Shown here in pieces: positions 8,663 to 17,667 of a stretch of 64,000 nt of DNA. How positions within the stretch are numbered: position 1 is the first letter of the stretch; the number at the start of each line of letters is the position of its first letter. Both the position numbers and the translations under genes were made by a program. The notes under the pieces are model-generated. The model was not told the DNA's origin, ran no database searches, and was given only the letters and a program-made list of their open reading frames with translations. Source of the stretch: Cellulophaga lytica DSM 7489 (GTDB taxonomy: Bacteria; Bacteroidota; Bacteroidia; Flavobacteriales; Flavobacteriaceae); contig NC_015167.1 in assembly GCF_000190595.1 (NCBI RefSeq), forward strand, positions 794,501 through 858,500, in the 5' to 3' direction.

Positions 8663-9967
8663 TTACTTTTTTCTCATAAATAAAGAAATAGGAACTCCTT
8701 CAAAATTAAAATTCTCTCTTAATTTATTTTCTAAAAAGCGCTTGTACGGGTCTCTTACATATTGTGGCAAGTTACAGAAAAATGCAAACTGCGGGTAAGG
8801 AGTTGGCAATTGCGTACAAAATTTAATTTTAACAAATTTACCTTTATATGCTGGTGGAGGATTGTTTTCTATAATAGGCAACATAACATCATTAAACTTA
8901 CGTGTTTGTATTTTTCTTGCTCTATTATTGTATACCTCAACAGCAGTTTCTATAGCTTTAAAAATACGTTGCTTAGTAAGTACAGATATAAAAATTATAG
9001 GCACATCTGTAAAAGGTGCTATGGCTTGCTTAATACGTGTAGTGTATTCTTTTATGGTATTTGTTTCTTTGTCCTCTACCAAATCCCACTTATTAACTAA
9101 TATAACAATACCTTTATTATTACGCTGTGCTAACCAAAAAATGTTTTCTACCTGACCATCAAAACCACGAGTGGCGTCTAGCATTAAAATACAAACATCT
9201 GCGTGCTCTATTGCTCTAACAGAACGCATTACAGAATAAAATTCTAAATCTTCTTTTACTTTGGCTTTTCTACGTATACCTGCAGTATCTACCAAATTAA
9301 ACTCAAAACCAAATCTGTTGTATTTTGTATCTATACTGTCTCTGGTAGTACCAGCAACATCTGTAACAATATACCTCTCTTCACCAATTAAAGCGTTTAT
9401 AAAAGAAGACTTACCGGCATTTGGTCTACCAACTACAGCAAACCTTGGCAAATCATCATTTTCTGTTTCTTTTTCTGGCAATACTTTTACAACTGCATCT
9501 AATAAATCTCCGGTACCACTACCGTTAATACTAGCAATAGTAAAATAATCTCCTAAACCTAATGAATAAAATTCTACGGCATCCTCTGCTCTTTTAGCAT
9601 TATCTACCTTATTAACTACTAAAAAAATAGGCTTATCTACTCTGCGTAACAACTTAGCAACATCTTCATCCATACCAGTTACACCAGACTCTACGTCTAC
9701 CATAAAGACAATGGCATCTGCCTCATCTATAGCTAATTCTACTTGTTTATCAATTTCTGCTTCAAAAACATCCTCACTTCCTAATACGTACCCACCAGTG
9801 TCTATTAGAGAAAACTCAACCCCATTCCAATCACTTTTACCGTAGTGACGATCTCTTGTAACACCACTTACAGCATCTACAATTGCTTCTCTACGTTGAA
9901 TTAATCTATTAAAAAAAGTGGACTTCCCTACATTTGGTCTTCCTACGATGGCAACAATAGCACTCAT
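8663..9967 (-). CDS. der: Ribosome biogenesis GTPase Der (EngA)
   Basis: The 434-residue protein has two tandem GTPase domains, each with a P-loop (GRPNVGKST at about 9-17 and GRPNAGKSS at about 180), DTGG / DTAG switch-II motifs and NKxD motifs (VNKVDN, VNKWDL). A KH-like C-terminal domain follows from about residue 350. Der is an essential GTPase acting in 50S subunit maturation. Length and domain order are canonical. It converges with the LacI gene, leaving a 42-bp gap with no obvious terminator hairpin. Confidence 0.98.
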   Translation of the reverse strand: MSAIVAIVGRPNVGKSTFFNRLIQRREAIVDAVSGVTRDRHYGKSDWNGVEFSLIDTGGYVLGSEDVFEAEIDKQVELAIDEADAIVFMVDVESGVTGMDEDVAKLLRRVDKPIFLVVNKVDNAKRAEDAVEFYSLGLGDYFTIASINGSGTGDLLDAVVKVLPEKETENDDLPRFAVVGRPNAGKSSFINALIGEERYIVTDVAGTTRDSIDTKYNRFGFEFNLVDTAGIRRKAKVKEDLEFYSVMRSVRAIEHADVCILMLDATRGFDGQVENIFWLAQRNNKGIVILVNKWDLVEDKETNTIKEYTTRIKQAIAPFTDVPIIFISVLTKQRIFKAIETAVEVYNNRARKIQTRKFNDVMLPIIENNPPPAYKGKFVKIKFCTQLPTPYPQFAFFCNLPQYVRDPYKRFLENKLRENFNFEGVPISLFMRKK

Positions 9968-10045
9968 TCTCTTTTATTTTTTTGCAAAAGTACTATTAAT
10001 ATCTGAAGAAAAACAGTATCTTTTTGTTTACTATCTATTTACATA

Positions 10046-10558
10046 ATGAAAACTTTACCCAACAACCTTGTTTTACGACCCAGATTTGTTCTAAAATTAA
10101 ACTTATCTAGCTCTTCAATTTTAAATGAATTTGAACAAGCTACTAGCAACAGTATAAATTGCCAAAGGTTAGATATGCATTTGTATTTAAAAATAAAACC
10201 TAAAAACATTCATTTTTGGTCTCCTCAGCTTCATTTAGAGGTAGAAAACATTAACAAAGACAACTGCAAAATATATGGTGTTTTTGGACCAAACCCATCT
10301 CTCTGGACATTTTTTATGTTTATTCATTTTAGTGTTGCTATTGCATTTTTAGTTTTTGCTGTTTGGGGATACACCAACTGGTCTTTAAACAAATCTTACT
10401 TTTTACAGTTAACATCTGTATTTTTTATGGCTGTAATATGGGTGTCGCTCTATATTTTTGGTCGTATAGGAAAACAAAAAGGTAAGCCACAAATGAAAGA
10501 ACTTTATAGCTTTATGCAGCAAACTATTAACAATTACTCCTCACAAAAAAATCCTTAA
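10046..10558 (+). CDS. Conserved hypothetical two-helix membrane protein
   Basis: This 170-residue protein has a soluble N-terminal half of about 90 residues and two hydrophobic helices (about 90-112, FFMFIHFSVAIAFLVFAVWGY, and about 122-143), followed by a short charged tail. I do not recognise a named family. The N-terminal half, containing LYLKIKPKNIHFWSPQLHL, could be a ligand-binding fold, but that is speculation. It is divergent from der (78 bp away) and its stop codon falls inside a strong terminator hairpin. Confidence 0.75.
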   Translation: MKTLPNNLVLRPRFVLKLNLSSSSILNEFEQATSNSINCQRLDMHLYLKIKPKNIHFWSPQLHLEVENINKDNCKIYGVFGPNPSLWTFFMFIHFSVAIAFLVFAVWGYTNWSLNKSYFLQLTSVFFMAVIWVSLYIFGRIGKQKGKPQMKELYSFMQQTINNYSSQKNP

Positions 10559-10586
10559 CAACTACAAAAATGTAGTATTAAGGATT
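10550..10586. terminator. Bidirectional terminator hairpin
   Basis: The arm AATCCTTAA (10550-10558) pairs with TTAAGGATT (10578-10586), and ACTACA (10561-10566) pairs with TGTAGT (10571-10576), with a 4-nt A loop. The left arm includes the stop codon of the membrane-protein gene. An A-run lies on its left, so it can also terminate the convergent gene ending at 10613. Confidence 0.85.
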
Positions 10587-10612
10587 TAGTGTTTGTAGAA
10601 TATAAATTATAC

Positions 10613-12130
10613 TTATTTAACCTCGTAAATAGATACAGTGTTAGAAACCTCATTGGTAATTATCACTAAATTTTCTCCAGACGGACTATCATCTGCAGAT
10701 ACCGTTAGTAAGCCTTCAGGTGCTACATCACTACCATTAAAAATCCAGTGTACATATTCTGGTGCCGCTGGGTTACTAATATCATAAACCATTACACCAC
10801 CTGTACGCTCTAAACCAACAAATAACAAGGTAGCATCTTCAATTTTTAAAGTTGCAACCGATTCTGGTTCAGCTCCTTTATCATCACTTCTACCATCTGC
10901 CTCGCCTTCATCTGCATTAAAATAAGCAGGATTAACTTCTAACGTTTTTCTTCCAATAGCATCTCCACTATCATAAACTAAAGAACCATCTGTATTCCAA
11001 ATTGTAAAAGATCTTGCTCCGTAAGAATATAGCTCATCAAAATCACCATCGTTGTCTGTGTCACCATTTGCCGTAGTAATTTTAAGTCTGCCTAAATTTT
11101 CATCTAACTGAAGATCTGCTGCATTAGGAAAAACTGTAGGATCTAAAGTTACATCCTTAACACGCTCTTCTTCAGAATACCCATCATAATCTCTAGAGTC
11201 ACCTTCATTAGCAGAAATAATATAACCTGCTCCGTTTATAGATGCATACGTTATAGCATCTGGCATATAAAAACCTTTTACTGGCCAGTTTTTAAAATTA
11301 CCAACAATATCATCTTTATTACTAGCATCTAACATATTATCTGCTAGCATATGGTCTTTTATGCCTAAACCAAAAACCTGAGTAATACTTTTAGAGTTTA
11401 AGTTAACTACAGCTATACCATTATTTTCTTGTAAAGAAACGTAAGCAAACCTACTGTCTTTAGAAACCGCTACATACTCTGGCTCTATATCTTGTGCAAC
11501 AGTTGCACCAGGACCAAATACTCTAAAATTATCACCTATGTTTTGATTGTTAAAACCAGCAAAACCTAATTGTACAACTTCATTCTTTTTTAAATCTACA
11601 ACAGTTATAGACCCTTCTGGATCTACAGTATAATCATCATTTGGCTCCCCTTCATTAGCAGATATAATGTAATTACCATCTGGACTAAAAGTTACCATAT
11701 CTGGTAAAGCACCAGTTGTATAGGTGTTTTCTAAAGATTGTGTATCTGTATTATAAATTGCAATTTGTCCGTTTGCTTGTTTATTAGCATTCTCTACTGC
11801 AACAGCCAACAAACCATTATAAGTAGCCACACTATTTGGTGTGCCTGTTAATGCTATAGAGTTTAATTTAGATGGCGACTCAGGAGAAGATATATCCCAA
11901 ACAGATACCTCATTATTATTAGGATTTACAACAAACAGTTTTTTAGAAACCTTATCATAGGCACTAATTTCTGCAAAACCTTCATCTCCGGTTCCGTTGG
12001 TAAAACCACCTACTCTGTTAAATGTTAAGGCAGATGTGTCTATAGGAGTATCACCGCCACTGTTATCGTCTTTATCACAAGAAACAAATAGCGCAACAAA
12101 TAATGCGGCGCTTAATACATATTTTTTCAT
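10613..12130 (-). CDS. Choice-of-anchor I family secreted beta-propeller lipoprotein
   Basis: The 505-residue protein has a lipoprotein signal peptide (lipobox ending at Cys19, FVALFVSCDKD). It contains repeated propeller blades with motifs such as VATYNGLLAVAVEN, MVTFSPDGNYIISANEGEPN and YAYVSLQENNGIAVV. A calcium-loop-like stretch, NGDTDNDGDFDELYSYG, sits near residue 360. This matches the choice-of-anchor I family of secreted proteins, some of which are annotated as alkaline-phosphatase-like. The function is not established; surface binding or an esterase-type role is possible. It stands alone between convergent and divergent neighbours. Confidence 0.8.
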   Translation of the reverse strand: MKKYVLSAALFVALFVSCDKDDNSGGDTPIDTSALTFNRVGGFTNGTGDEGFAEISAYDKVSKKLFVVNPNNNEVSVWDISSPESPSKLNSIALTGTPNSVATYNGLLAVAVENANKQANGQIAIYNTDTQSLENTYTTGALPDMVTFSPDGNYIISANEGEPNDDYTVDPEGSITVVDLKKNEVVQLGFAGFNNQNIGDNFRVFGPGATVAQDIEPEYVAVSKDSRFAYVSLQENNGIAVVNLNSKSITQVFGLGIKDHMLADNMLDASNKDDIVGNFKNWPVKGFYMPDAITYASINGAGYIISANEGDSRDYDGYSEEERVKDVTLDPTVFPNAADLQLDENLGRLKITTANGDTDNDGDFDELYSYGARSFTIWNTDGSLVYDSGDAIGRKTLEVNPAYFNADEGEADGRSDDKGAEPESVATLKIEDATLLFVGLERTGGVMVYDISNPAAPEYVHWIFNGSDVAPEGLLTVSADDSPSGENLVIITNEVSNTVSIYEVK

Positions 12131-12215
12131 TTTCTGGTTGATTATATAGTTCTCCCAAAAATGATAATGTAATATAACTTTATTGTAAACTTAAAAACAA
12201 AGAAAGGTTAGCTTT

Positions 12216-12250
12216 TAGCCTTTATTGTAACCAAAACGTTTTAACTGGTT
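12216..12250. repeat. 35-bp direct repeat, left copy (duplicate of the 3' end of era)
   Basis: These 35 bases are identical to 12917-12951, which encode the last residues of Era (NQLKRFGYNKG). The left copy lies outside any gene, just beyond the stop of the small outer-membrane-like gene. The period is 701 bp. Confidence 0.95.
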
Positions 12251-12254
12251 ATTA

Positions 12255-12863
12255 TTAAAAATTAACACCAAAGCTAACTCCAAAAGATTTTACAGTTAAT
12301 GACCTCGGAATCTCATCTGCCACACCTAACAATGGTTTTGAACCTTCTAACCGGAAAAAATTCTGTTCAAAAAATAAGTGCAATACCATATTATATGACT
12401 TTTTTTGAGAAAAAGGCACTCCTAATCCTAACCTAAAATTATTTCCTTTATTAAATTTATCGCTGTTTAAACTAAAGTTATTGGCATCAAGTAAATAAAC
12501 GTATACTTCATCTTTATTTACGAAATAATACTTTAAAACTCCGCCTAGTTTTAAAAAAGAATAATTGGGTTTTAATTGTGTTTGAAAACCTCCCAAAGCA
12601 CCTATACTTAGTTTTTTAAATAAAAAGTAATTTACATCTAACTGTAAACCATACGACCGGAGTAAAAAACCATCATATTCATAGTCTTCATCATAAAAGA
12701 CATTTTCTGAATTTTTGTAAAAATATTCGCTTTTCCCAGGAAAAACTAAATCTACCTGAGCTGATTTTGACCATTTAGACTGGGCAAACATACTATTAAT
12801 ACCAAAAATTAATGGCAATATAAATAGTAATGCTTTACTGTGTATTATTCTTTTAACCCTCAT
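12255..12863 (-). CDS. Hypothetical outer-membrane beta-barrel-like protein inside an era-flanking repeat
   Basis: The protein is 202 residues from the chosen ATG at 12863. A GTG at 12878 would add five residues, but the ATG gives a cleaner signal peptide (RIIHSKALLFILPLIFG, cleavage after MFAQ). The mature part has alternating hydrophobic strands (LQLDVNYFLFKKLSIGALGGF, MVLHLFFEQNFFRL) and ends in an aromatic strand (FGVSFGVNF), as in small 8-strand outer-membrane proteins. I do not recognise the family. It is the only gene between two copies of the era 3' end, so it looks like an acquired cargo gene. Confidence 0.7.
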   Translation of the reverse strand: MRVKRIIHSKALLFILPLIFGINSMFAQSKWSKSAQVDLVFPGKSEYFYKNSENVFYDEDYEYDGFLLRSYGLQLDVNYFLFKKLSIGALGGFQTQLKPNYSFLKLGGVLKYYFVNKDEVYVYLLDANNFSLNSDKFNKGNNFRLGLGVPFSQKKSYNMVLHLFFEQNFFRLEGSKPLLGVADEIPRSLTVKSFGVSFGVNF

Positions 12864-12915
12864 AATATTATTAACCACTATAATATTACAAACGTAAGAA
12901 TTTTCAACCTAAATA

Positions 12916-13800
12916 CTAGCCTTTATTGTAACCAAAACGTTTTAACTGGTTTGCATTGCTACGCCAATTTTTATTTACTTTAACGTAAAGCTCTAAGTGT
13001 ACTTGCTTGTCAAAAAACTTTTCTAAGTCTTTACGTGCCTCTACACCTACTCTTTTTAAAGCAGAACCTTTGTGACCAATAATAATACCTTTTTGCGAAT
13101 CTCTTTCTACCATAATTACGGCACGCATTCTAATAATATCTTCGTCTTCAAAAAACTCTTCTGTATCTATTTCTACAGCGTAAGGAACTTCTTTTTTATA
13201 AAATTGAAGTATTTTTTCTCTAATAGTTTCGTTTACAAAAAAACGTTCTGGCTTATCTGTTAACTGGTCTTTAGGGTAGTACGCAGGAGACAGTGGCAAC
13301 AGCTCTATAATTCTAAGAAAAACCTCTTTTACATTAAAGTTCATTAAGGCAGAAATTGGGTGTATTTCTGCAGTTGGCAATTGCTCTTGCCAATATTGTA
13401 CTTGCTCCTCTAGTTTTTCTTGCTCAGAGGCATCAATTTTATTTAATAATAATAGTACCGGTATTTTACTATTTTTCAACTTATTAAAAAACGCTTCATC
13501 TTTTAATGCTTTTTCTCCTATTTCTACCATATAAATAAGAATATCAGCATCTTCAAAAGCAGTCTTCACAAAATCCATCATAGAACTTTGCAATTCATAA
13601 GCTGGTTTTATAATACCAGGTGTATCAGAAAGTATTACCTGAAAATCATCACCATTAACAATACCCAAAATACGGTGTCTTGTAGTTTGTGCTTTAGAGG
13701 TAATAATAGACAGTTTTTCGCCCACAAAGGCGTTCATTAAAGTAGATTTACCCACATTTGGGTTTCCTATAATATTTACAAATCCGGCTTTATGAGTCAT
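12916..13800 (-). CDS. era: GTPase Era
   Basis: The 294-residue protein has a GTPase domain (P-loop GNPNVGKST at about 12-20, DTPG at about 59, NKID at about 122) and a C-terminal KH domain (about 205-290, with IIGHKGSALKRVG). Era binds 16S rRNA and acts in 30S subunit assembly. Length and motifs are canonical, so the gene is intact. Its last 35 bases are duplicated 701 bp downstream, which suggests that this 3' end served as an integration or recombination target. Confidence 0.98.
   Translation of the reverse strand: MTHKAGFVNIIGNPNVGKSTLMNAFVGEKLSIITSKAQTTRHRILGIVNGDDFQVILSDTPGIIKPAYELQSSMMDFVKTAFEDADILIYMVEIGEKALKDEAFFNKLKNSKIPVLLLLNKIDASEQEKLEEQVQYWQEQLPTAEIHPISALMNFNVKEVFLRIIELLPLSPAYYPKDQLTDKPERFFVNETIREKILQFYKKEVPYAVEIDTEEFFEDEDIIRMRAVIMVERDSQKGIIIGHKGSALKRVGVEARKDLEKFFDKQVHLELYVKVNKNWRSNANQLKRFGYNKG
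12917..12951. repeat. 35-bp direct repeat, right copy (native end of era)
   Basis: This copy is inside the era coding sequence, covering its last codons and two bases of the TAG stop. It is identical to 12216-12250. Together the two copies bound a 701-bp unit holding one small gene. Confidence 0.95.
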
Positions 13801-13850
13801 TTTACTATTTTATCATTTAAAATGCAAAGGTACACTATTGTACGGCTTTA

Positions 13851-15329
13851 CTATAATGCAAACCCTAAAATTAAGTATAATATAATTGTAATAATACCAC
13901 CAATTAATGCATATGGTAACTGCGTATTTACGTGATCTATATGGTCACTGGCAGAAGACATTGACGATATTATAGAGGTGTCTGATATTGGTGAACAATG
14001 ATCACCAAAAATACCACCACCTAAAGTTGCTGCAATTACAAGCGTTATAGGTGCTTGGTGCACCTCTGCCATTGGTATTGCTATAGCCATCATTATTGCA
14101 AATGTACCCCATGATGTACCTGTAGAAAATGCTATAAAAGAGCTAATTACAAATATTATGGCTGGTAAAAACTCTGGAGACAACCAGTCTTTAGACCATT
14201 CTGCTACAAATTTACCTGTACCCAACTCGTTACAAGCATCGCCAATTGCAAATGCCAATAACATAAGTAATGCTAATGGCATAAGCTCACTAATACCTTT
14301 TAAAACCAAGTCTATCATTTCTTTGGTTTTCATTATTTTTTGAGACCTGTACAACACCATTGCCACCAAAATAGCGGTTAATACAGCGTATAACACAGAA
14401 GAAGATCCAGAGCCTTGACCAATTGCTTTAAAAATATGGTCTGATGTTGATACAGCATCTGTAACATTACCCCAACCAGTGTACACCAAATTTATTGGCA
14501 TCATAAACACCATTGTAGCCAAAGGAATAATCATATTATACGCCTTTGCTTTAATACCCTCTTTAGGTGCTAACGAAGTAACCTCACTAGATAACATAGG
14601 TTTAGAATTGTCGTTTAAAAGCTTACCTGTTTCTAGTGTTCTTTTTTCTGCTTTGGCCATAGGACCAATATCTTTTTTAGACACAATTACAATTATTACT
14701 ATTGCAATGGCTAAAATGGGATAAAAATTATACGCTACAGATGATAGCATTAACCCAAACGGATTGTCTAATCCTTGTGTCACCAACAAGCCCATAATAA
14801 AAGCTCCCCAGGCATTAAAAGGGATTAATATAGATGATGGCGCAGAACTAGAATCTGCTATATACGCTAGTTTTTCTCTTGGTATTTTTAGTTTATCAAA
14901 AACTGGTCTGTACAACGTACCAACCGTTAAAGAGCTTATACTGGTTTCTACAAATAACAAAATACCTGTAAGTAATGCTAGTAACTGTACAATTACTCTG
15001 CTGTAGCCTTTTTGTTTTTTCTCGAAATACGCAATTACTTTGTTAAGCTGATTTATAAAGCCCTCTACTCCTTTTGAGTACTGAATAAATAAGAGCAACG
15101 CACCCACCAAGGCACTAAACATTATGGTTCTTGTATTCCCTTCTGACTTAAATACATTTACCATACCTTCTATGGCGCTTAAAGTACCCGTTAAAAAGTT
15201 CCAATCGTTTATAATTATCCACGAAAACCAAATACCAAAAAGCAACGCTATGTATACTTGTTTGGTACGTAATGCTAGTACAATTGCAATTATTGGAGGT
15301 AATATTGATAGCCAACCGTAATTATCCAT
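13851..15329 (-). CDS. Na+/H+ antiporter, NhaC family
   Basis: This 492-residue inner-membrane protein has about 11-12 hydrophobic helices, including an FVETSISSLTVGTLYRP segment and the terminal GTSWGTFAIMMAIAIPM and GGGIFGDHCSPISDTSI motifs that mark the NhaC superfamily. By family knowledge it exchanges cytoplasmic Na+ for H+, a common need in marine bacteria. Related members exchange organic ligands (malate/lactate) and this cannot be excluded. It is upstream of era with a 50-bp gap on the same strand. Confidence 0.88.
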   Translation of the reverse strand: MDNYGWLSILPPIIAIVLALRTKQVYIALLFGIWFSWIIINDWNFLTGTLSAIEGMVNVFKSEGNTRTIMFSALVGALLLFIQYSKGVEGFINQLNKVIAYFEKKQKGYSRVIVQLLALLTGILLFVETSISSLTVGTLYRPVFDKLKIPREKLAYIADSSSAPSSILIPFNAWGAFIMGLLVTQGLDNPFGLMLSSVAYNFYPILAIAIVIIVIVSKKDIGPMAKAEKRTLETGKLLNDNSKPMLSSEVTSLAPKEGIKAKAYNMIIPLATMVFMMPINLVYTGWGNVTDAVSTSDHIFKAIGQGSGSSSVLYAVLTAILVAMVLYRSQKIMKTKEMIDLVLKGISELMPLALLMLLAFAIGDACNELGTGKFVAEWSKDWLSPEFLPAIIFVISSFIAFSTGTSWGTFAIMMAIAIPMAEVHQAPITLVIAATLGGGIFGDHCSPISDTSIISSMSSASDHIDHVNTQLPYALIGGIITIILYLILGFAL

Positions 15330-15466
15330 AAAAAATAGGTTTAGTAAAGGTTTTATAAAACGTTACAAAATAGTAAGATTTTATAGAATACTAGCTGTTT
15401 TAGGCGTCAAAAAACACACTTAAAAAATGCTAAATAAATATTTTTTAGAATTATTTTGATTTTGGC

Positions 15467-15496
15467 TTGTTAGATAGAAAAAAGGTTGTATATTTG
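15467..15496 (+). promoter_or_regulatory. Promoter of the initiator tRNA gene
   Basis: A TTG at 15467-15469 and TATATTTG at 15489-15496 are 19 bp apart, matching the Bacteroidota -33/-7 consensus (TTG and TAnnTTTG). Transcription would start about 7 bp downstream, leaving a leader of about 68 nt before the tRNA. Confidence 0.75.
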
Positions 15497-15570
15497 CAGT
15501 CCGAAATATGACAGTCAGCAGTTATGAACTGAAAGTTAAAAGCTAAGTTGTTTATTTTGGAAACGCAAAT

Positions 15571-15643
<73 letters not shown>

Positions 15644-15651
15644 CAAAGTTT

Positions 15652-15682
15652 AAAAGCTTCACAGAAATGTGAAGCTTTTTTT
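15652..15682 (+). terminator. Terminator after tRNA-fMet
   Basis: AAAAGCTTCACA pairs with TGTGAAGCTTTT around a GAAA loop and is followed by a T run. The 3' arm and T run overlap the start of a 44-bp direct repeat that recurs at 17822. Confidence 0.9.
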
Positions 15683-15716
15683 ATGCGCTAAATTTAAATA
15701 GGCACTTCTACTCTAT
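15673..15716. repeat. 44-bp direct repeat, left copy (downstream of tRNA-fMet)
   Basis: The sequence starts in the tRNA terminator's T run and continues through GCGCTAAATTTAA and GGCACTTCTACTCTAT. It recurs at 17822-17865 with two mismatches, a period of 2149 bp, and bounds a segment with two genes of foreign appearance. Confidence 0.93.
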
Positions 15717-15950
15717 TATTTTATTTTACACATACTTTCTATTTACACTTAAAATAGAAAAGTTACTCACCATTAATTTTATACCATTTATAAATAATTA
15801 ATGCCCAATTACACATATCTGTAATTACAATAAAAAAAATAGTTTTACATTGTAAGAAAAAATTAAGCGCTAAAAATAGAAATATGCGTTTATTACACCA
15901 ATATGGGTGAATAAACGCAATAAATTGCGTTTACTCACTAGTTGCCAGTA
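15717..15950. other. Non-coding left end of the tRNA-fMet-linked segment, with nested stem-loops
   Basis: No gene is visible. GCGTTTATT (15886-15894) pairs with AATAAACGC (15910-15918), with extra CACC/GGTG pairing. A third, related copy, GCGTTTACTCAC, follows at 15927-15938. Directly after it, GTTGCCAGTA (15941-15950) is the inverted partner of TACTGGCAAC at 17011-17020 beyond the TM2 gene. Confidence 0.6.
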
Positions 15951-15953
15951 ATT

Positions 15954-17009
15954 ATGAAAGACCGACAAACAGCAGGACTATTAGCAATATTTTTAGGAAC
16001 ATTAGGAGTTCATAAATTTTATCTTGGACAAAACCTATATGGAATTCTATTTTTATTACTAATAATTTTATTTCCTCTTGGAACTATAATAAGTGTTATT
16101 CAGGGGATAATTTGGTTAACACAATCAGATGAAAAATTCAATGCTAAACACGGATTTTCTGATTCTAACACGACCCAAACTATTGTAGAATCATCTTCTT
16201 CTTTTATTAATTCTAACTTGGTAAAAGCAAAAAAATTCACTCAAAAGAATATTAGTAAATCATATTTAACTGGTTGCACCTGGGCATTGGCAAGTGAAAC
16301 AGACAATATCCAATATATTTTTAGAGACAACAACAGTCTTCTCATATCAAAAAATGGACTTGTTGACAAAAGAACTTACGAATTGATAATTGACAACAAT
16401 AGTATCCTTATTAGCGACAATGAAAAAACAGAATTGTACAATATTGTGTTAGTACAAAATGATTTTTTATTCTTAAACAAAGTTTCCGAAAATAGAATTT
16501 TGAGATTTGCAAATCAAACAAAATTCAAAGACCTACTAAAGGCGGAATTCATAAAAATGGTCAATGAAATTGAAAAAGAGTATAACAGGAAATCGACATC
16601 TAACAATGTACTATATAGCTATCGTGATGAAAACGGAGGTCGAGTTGTAACAGAAGTCGACTTGAACGACGAAACTTTGGACAAAACCACAAGAGAAAGG
16701 GCGATTTTACAAAATCAGATTAGGGAAGATTCAAATAAAAGATATAATTCAGACCCTGAATATAAAAATGCAGTTGACAATGTCATTAATAATATGGTTT
16801 CCGGGAATGTTAATCGACAAAAAGACCTTTCGTTAGATACTAAATTTTACTATATGGAAAGAGGTACTACATTTGGACCAATTACTGGGAAAAAATTAAT
16901 TTCTTTAGTCAATAATCAACAGATTAATAAAAACTGCTTTGTTCGACAAGAATCTGAAAACGGCTTTGAAAAAAGAGCTTACGAAATAGTTGAATTAATA
17001 GAAAAATAA
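15954..17009 (+). CDS. TM2-domain membrane protein with C-terminal GYF_2 domain
   Basis: The protein is 351 residues from the ATG at 15954. An upstream TTG at 15942 lies inside an inverted repeat and is less likely. Residues 1-55 form a TM2 domain (KDRQTAGLLAIFLGTLGVHKFYLG, two helices, then LTQSDEKFN). A long polar middle follows with no recognised domain. The last 55 residues look like a GYF_2 domain (YMERGTTFGPITGKKLISLV). TM2 and GYF_2 are known as membrane-anchor and protein-interaction modules; the joint function is unknown. Codon use is more G/C-rich and mixed (for example gtcgacttgaacgac) than in neighbouring housekeeping genes, and the gene lies between direct and inverted repeats, so recent acquisition is likely. 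Confidence 0.8.
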   Translation: MKDRQTAGLLAIFLGTLGVHKFYLGQNLYGILFLLLIILFPLGTIISVIQGIIWLTQSDEKFNAKHGFSDSNTTQTIVESSSSFINSNLVKAKKFTQKNISKSYLTGCTWALASETDNIQYIFRDNNSLLISKNGLVDKRTYELIIDNNSILISDNEKTELYNIVLVQNDFLFLNKVSENRILRFANQTKFKDLLKAEFIKMVNEIEKEYNRKSTSNNVLYSYRDENGGRVVTEVDLNDETLDKTTRERAILQNQIREDSNKRYNSDPEYKNAVDNVINNMVSGNVNRQKDLSLDTKFYYMERGTTFGPITGKKLISLVNNQQINKNCFVRQESENGFEKRAYEIVELIEK

Positions 17010-17010
17010 C

Positions 17011-17020
17011 TACTGGCAAC
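17011..17020. repeat. Inverted repeat partner flanking the TM2 gene
   Basis: TACTGGCAAC is the exact reverse complement of GTTGCCAGTA at 15941-15950. Including the next bases (ATTAT/ATAAC side) the match is 14 of 15. The pair brackets the TM2/GYF gene tightly on both sides. Confidence 0.8.
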
Positions 17021-17250
17021 AATAGATATAAACAACTGCTATTACAGGTTTTTCGAGAGGTTTTTGCTTATTTACAAAGTACGCCAAATTTTTTATTTGG
17101 TTATATTTATAAAAGAAAATTAAACATAAAAATAAAAAATTCGGCTCGTGCTAAATCCGAAAAGTTAGTGTCTATTTAGACGCTACGTTTCATACACAAG
17201 ACCGTTAACACACATTTAAAACCACTGTTGGGAAGAAAATAAAAAAGAGA
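17021..17250. other. Intergenic stretch with two stem-loops, cassette-junction-like
   Basis: TTCGG (17140-17144) pairs with CCGAA (17157-17161), and TAGTGTCT (17166-17173) pairs with the TAGACGCTA stretch at 17177-17185. Next come GACCGTTAACACAC and CACTGTTGGG, just before the start of the next small gene. No open frame is credible here. Confidence 0.45.
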
Positions 17251-17667
17251 ATGACTAATAAGGAATATAAAGATATTGATGATTTGCTAAAATGGATGTC
17301 TAATGGTAATTTATGCGGCACAAATAAAGATTTATCTGATTTAAGAAGAAAGTCTATTAACTATTGTAAATCAATGGGGTTTATACAAGTTAGAGTAAAA
17401 AACCAATTTGAGTTAAGCAAAAAAGGATATGATGTTATAAACGCTAATGGTTTAAAAAATTACTCATATAAAAATAATGAGAATAAAAATTTAGAAACGG
17501 AACTAAAAAAGTTGCAAATAGATAATTTGAAATATGAAAAAACTATAAGAAGTCTAAAAGAACAATTATTAGTCATAAACTTAATAAAAGCCTACAAATG
17601 GTATATAGGATTCATAATAGCCATTGGGATATTTTTAGGATATTTCCTTTCGTTACTAATAAGATAA
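17251..17667 (+). CDS. Small hypothetical protein with coiled coil and C-terminal membrane helix
   Basis: The protein has 138 residues. The N-terminal 60 residues are a winged-helix-like stretch (YKDIDDLLKWMSNGNL, then FELSKKGYDVINANG). A lysine/glutamate-rich coiled coil follows (about 75-108, LETELKKLQIDNLKYEKTIR), and the tail is a hydrophobic anchor (about 115-136, WYIGFIIAIGIFLGYFLSLLI). I do not recognise the family. It sits inside the 2149-bp repeat-bounded segment together with the TM2/GYF gene and is probably accessory. Confidence 0.65.
   Translation: MTNKEYKDIDDLLKWMSNGNLCGTNKDLSDLRRKSINYCKSMGFIQVRVKNQFELSKKGYDVINANGLKNYSYKNNENKNLETELKKLQIDNLKYEKTIRSLKEQLLVINLIKAYKWYIGFIIAIGIFLGYFLSLLIR

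Noticed and set aside
17140-17185. CRISPR-like repeats
   Set aside because: The repeated elements here are two unlike stem-loops, not regularly spaced identical repeats. No cas genes are present and no CRISPR array was seen anywhere in the window.
15941-17250. Canonical integron attC sites around the TM2 gene
   Set aside because: The junctions have stem-loops and GTT-containing ends, but no GTTRRRY/RYYYAAC core pair and no integrase in the window, so calling attC is not justified.
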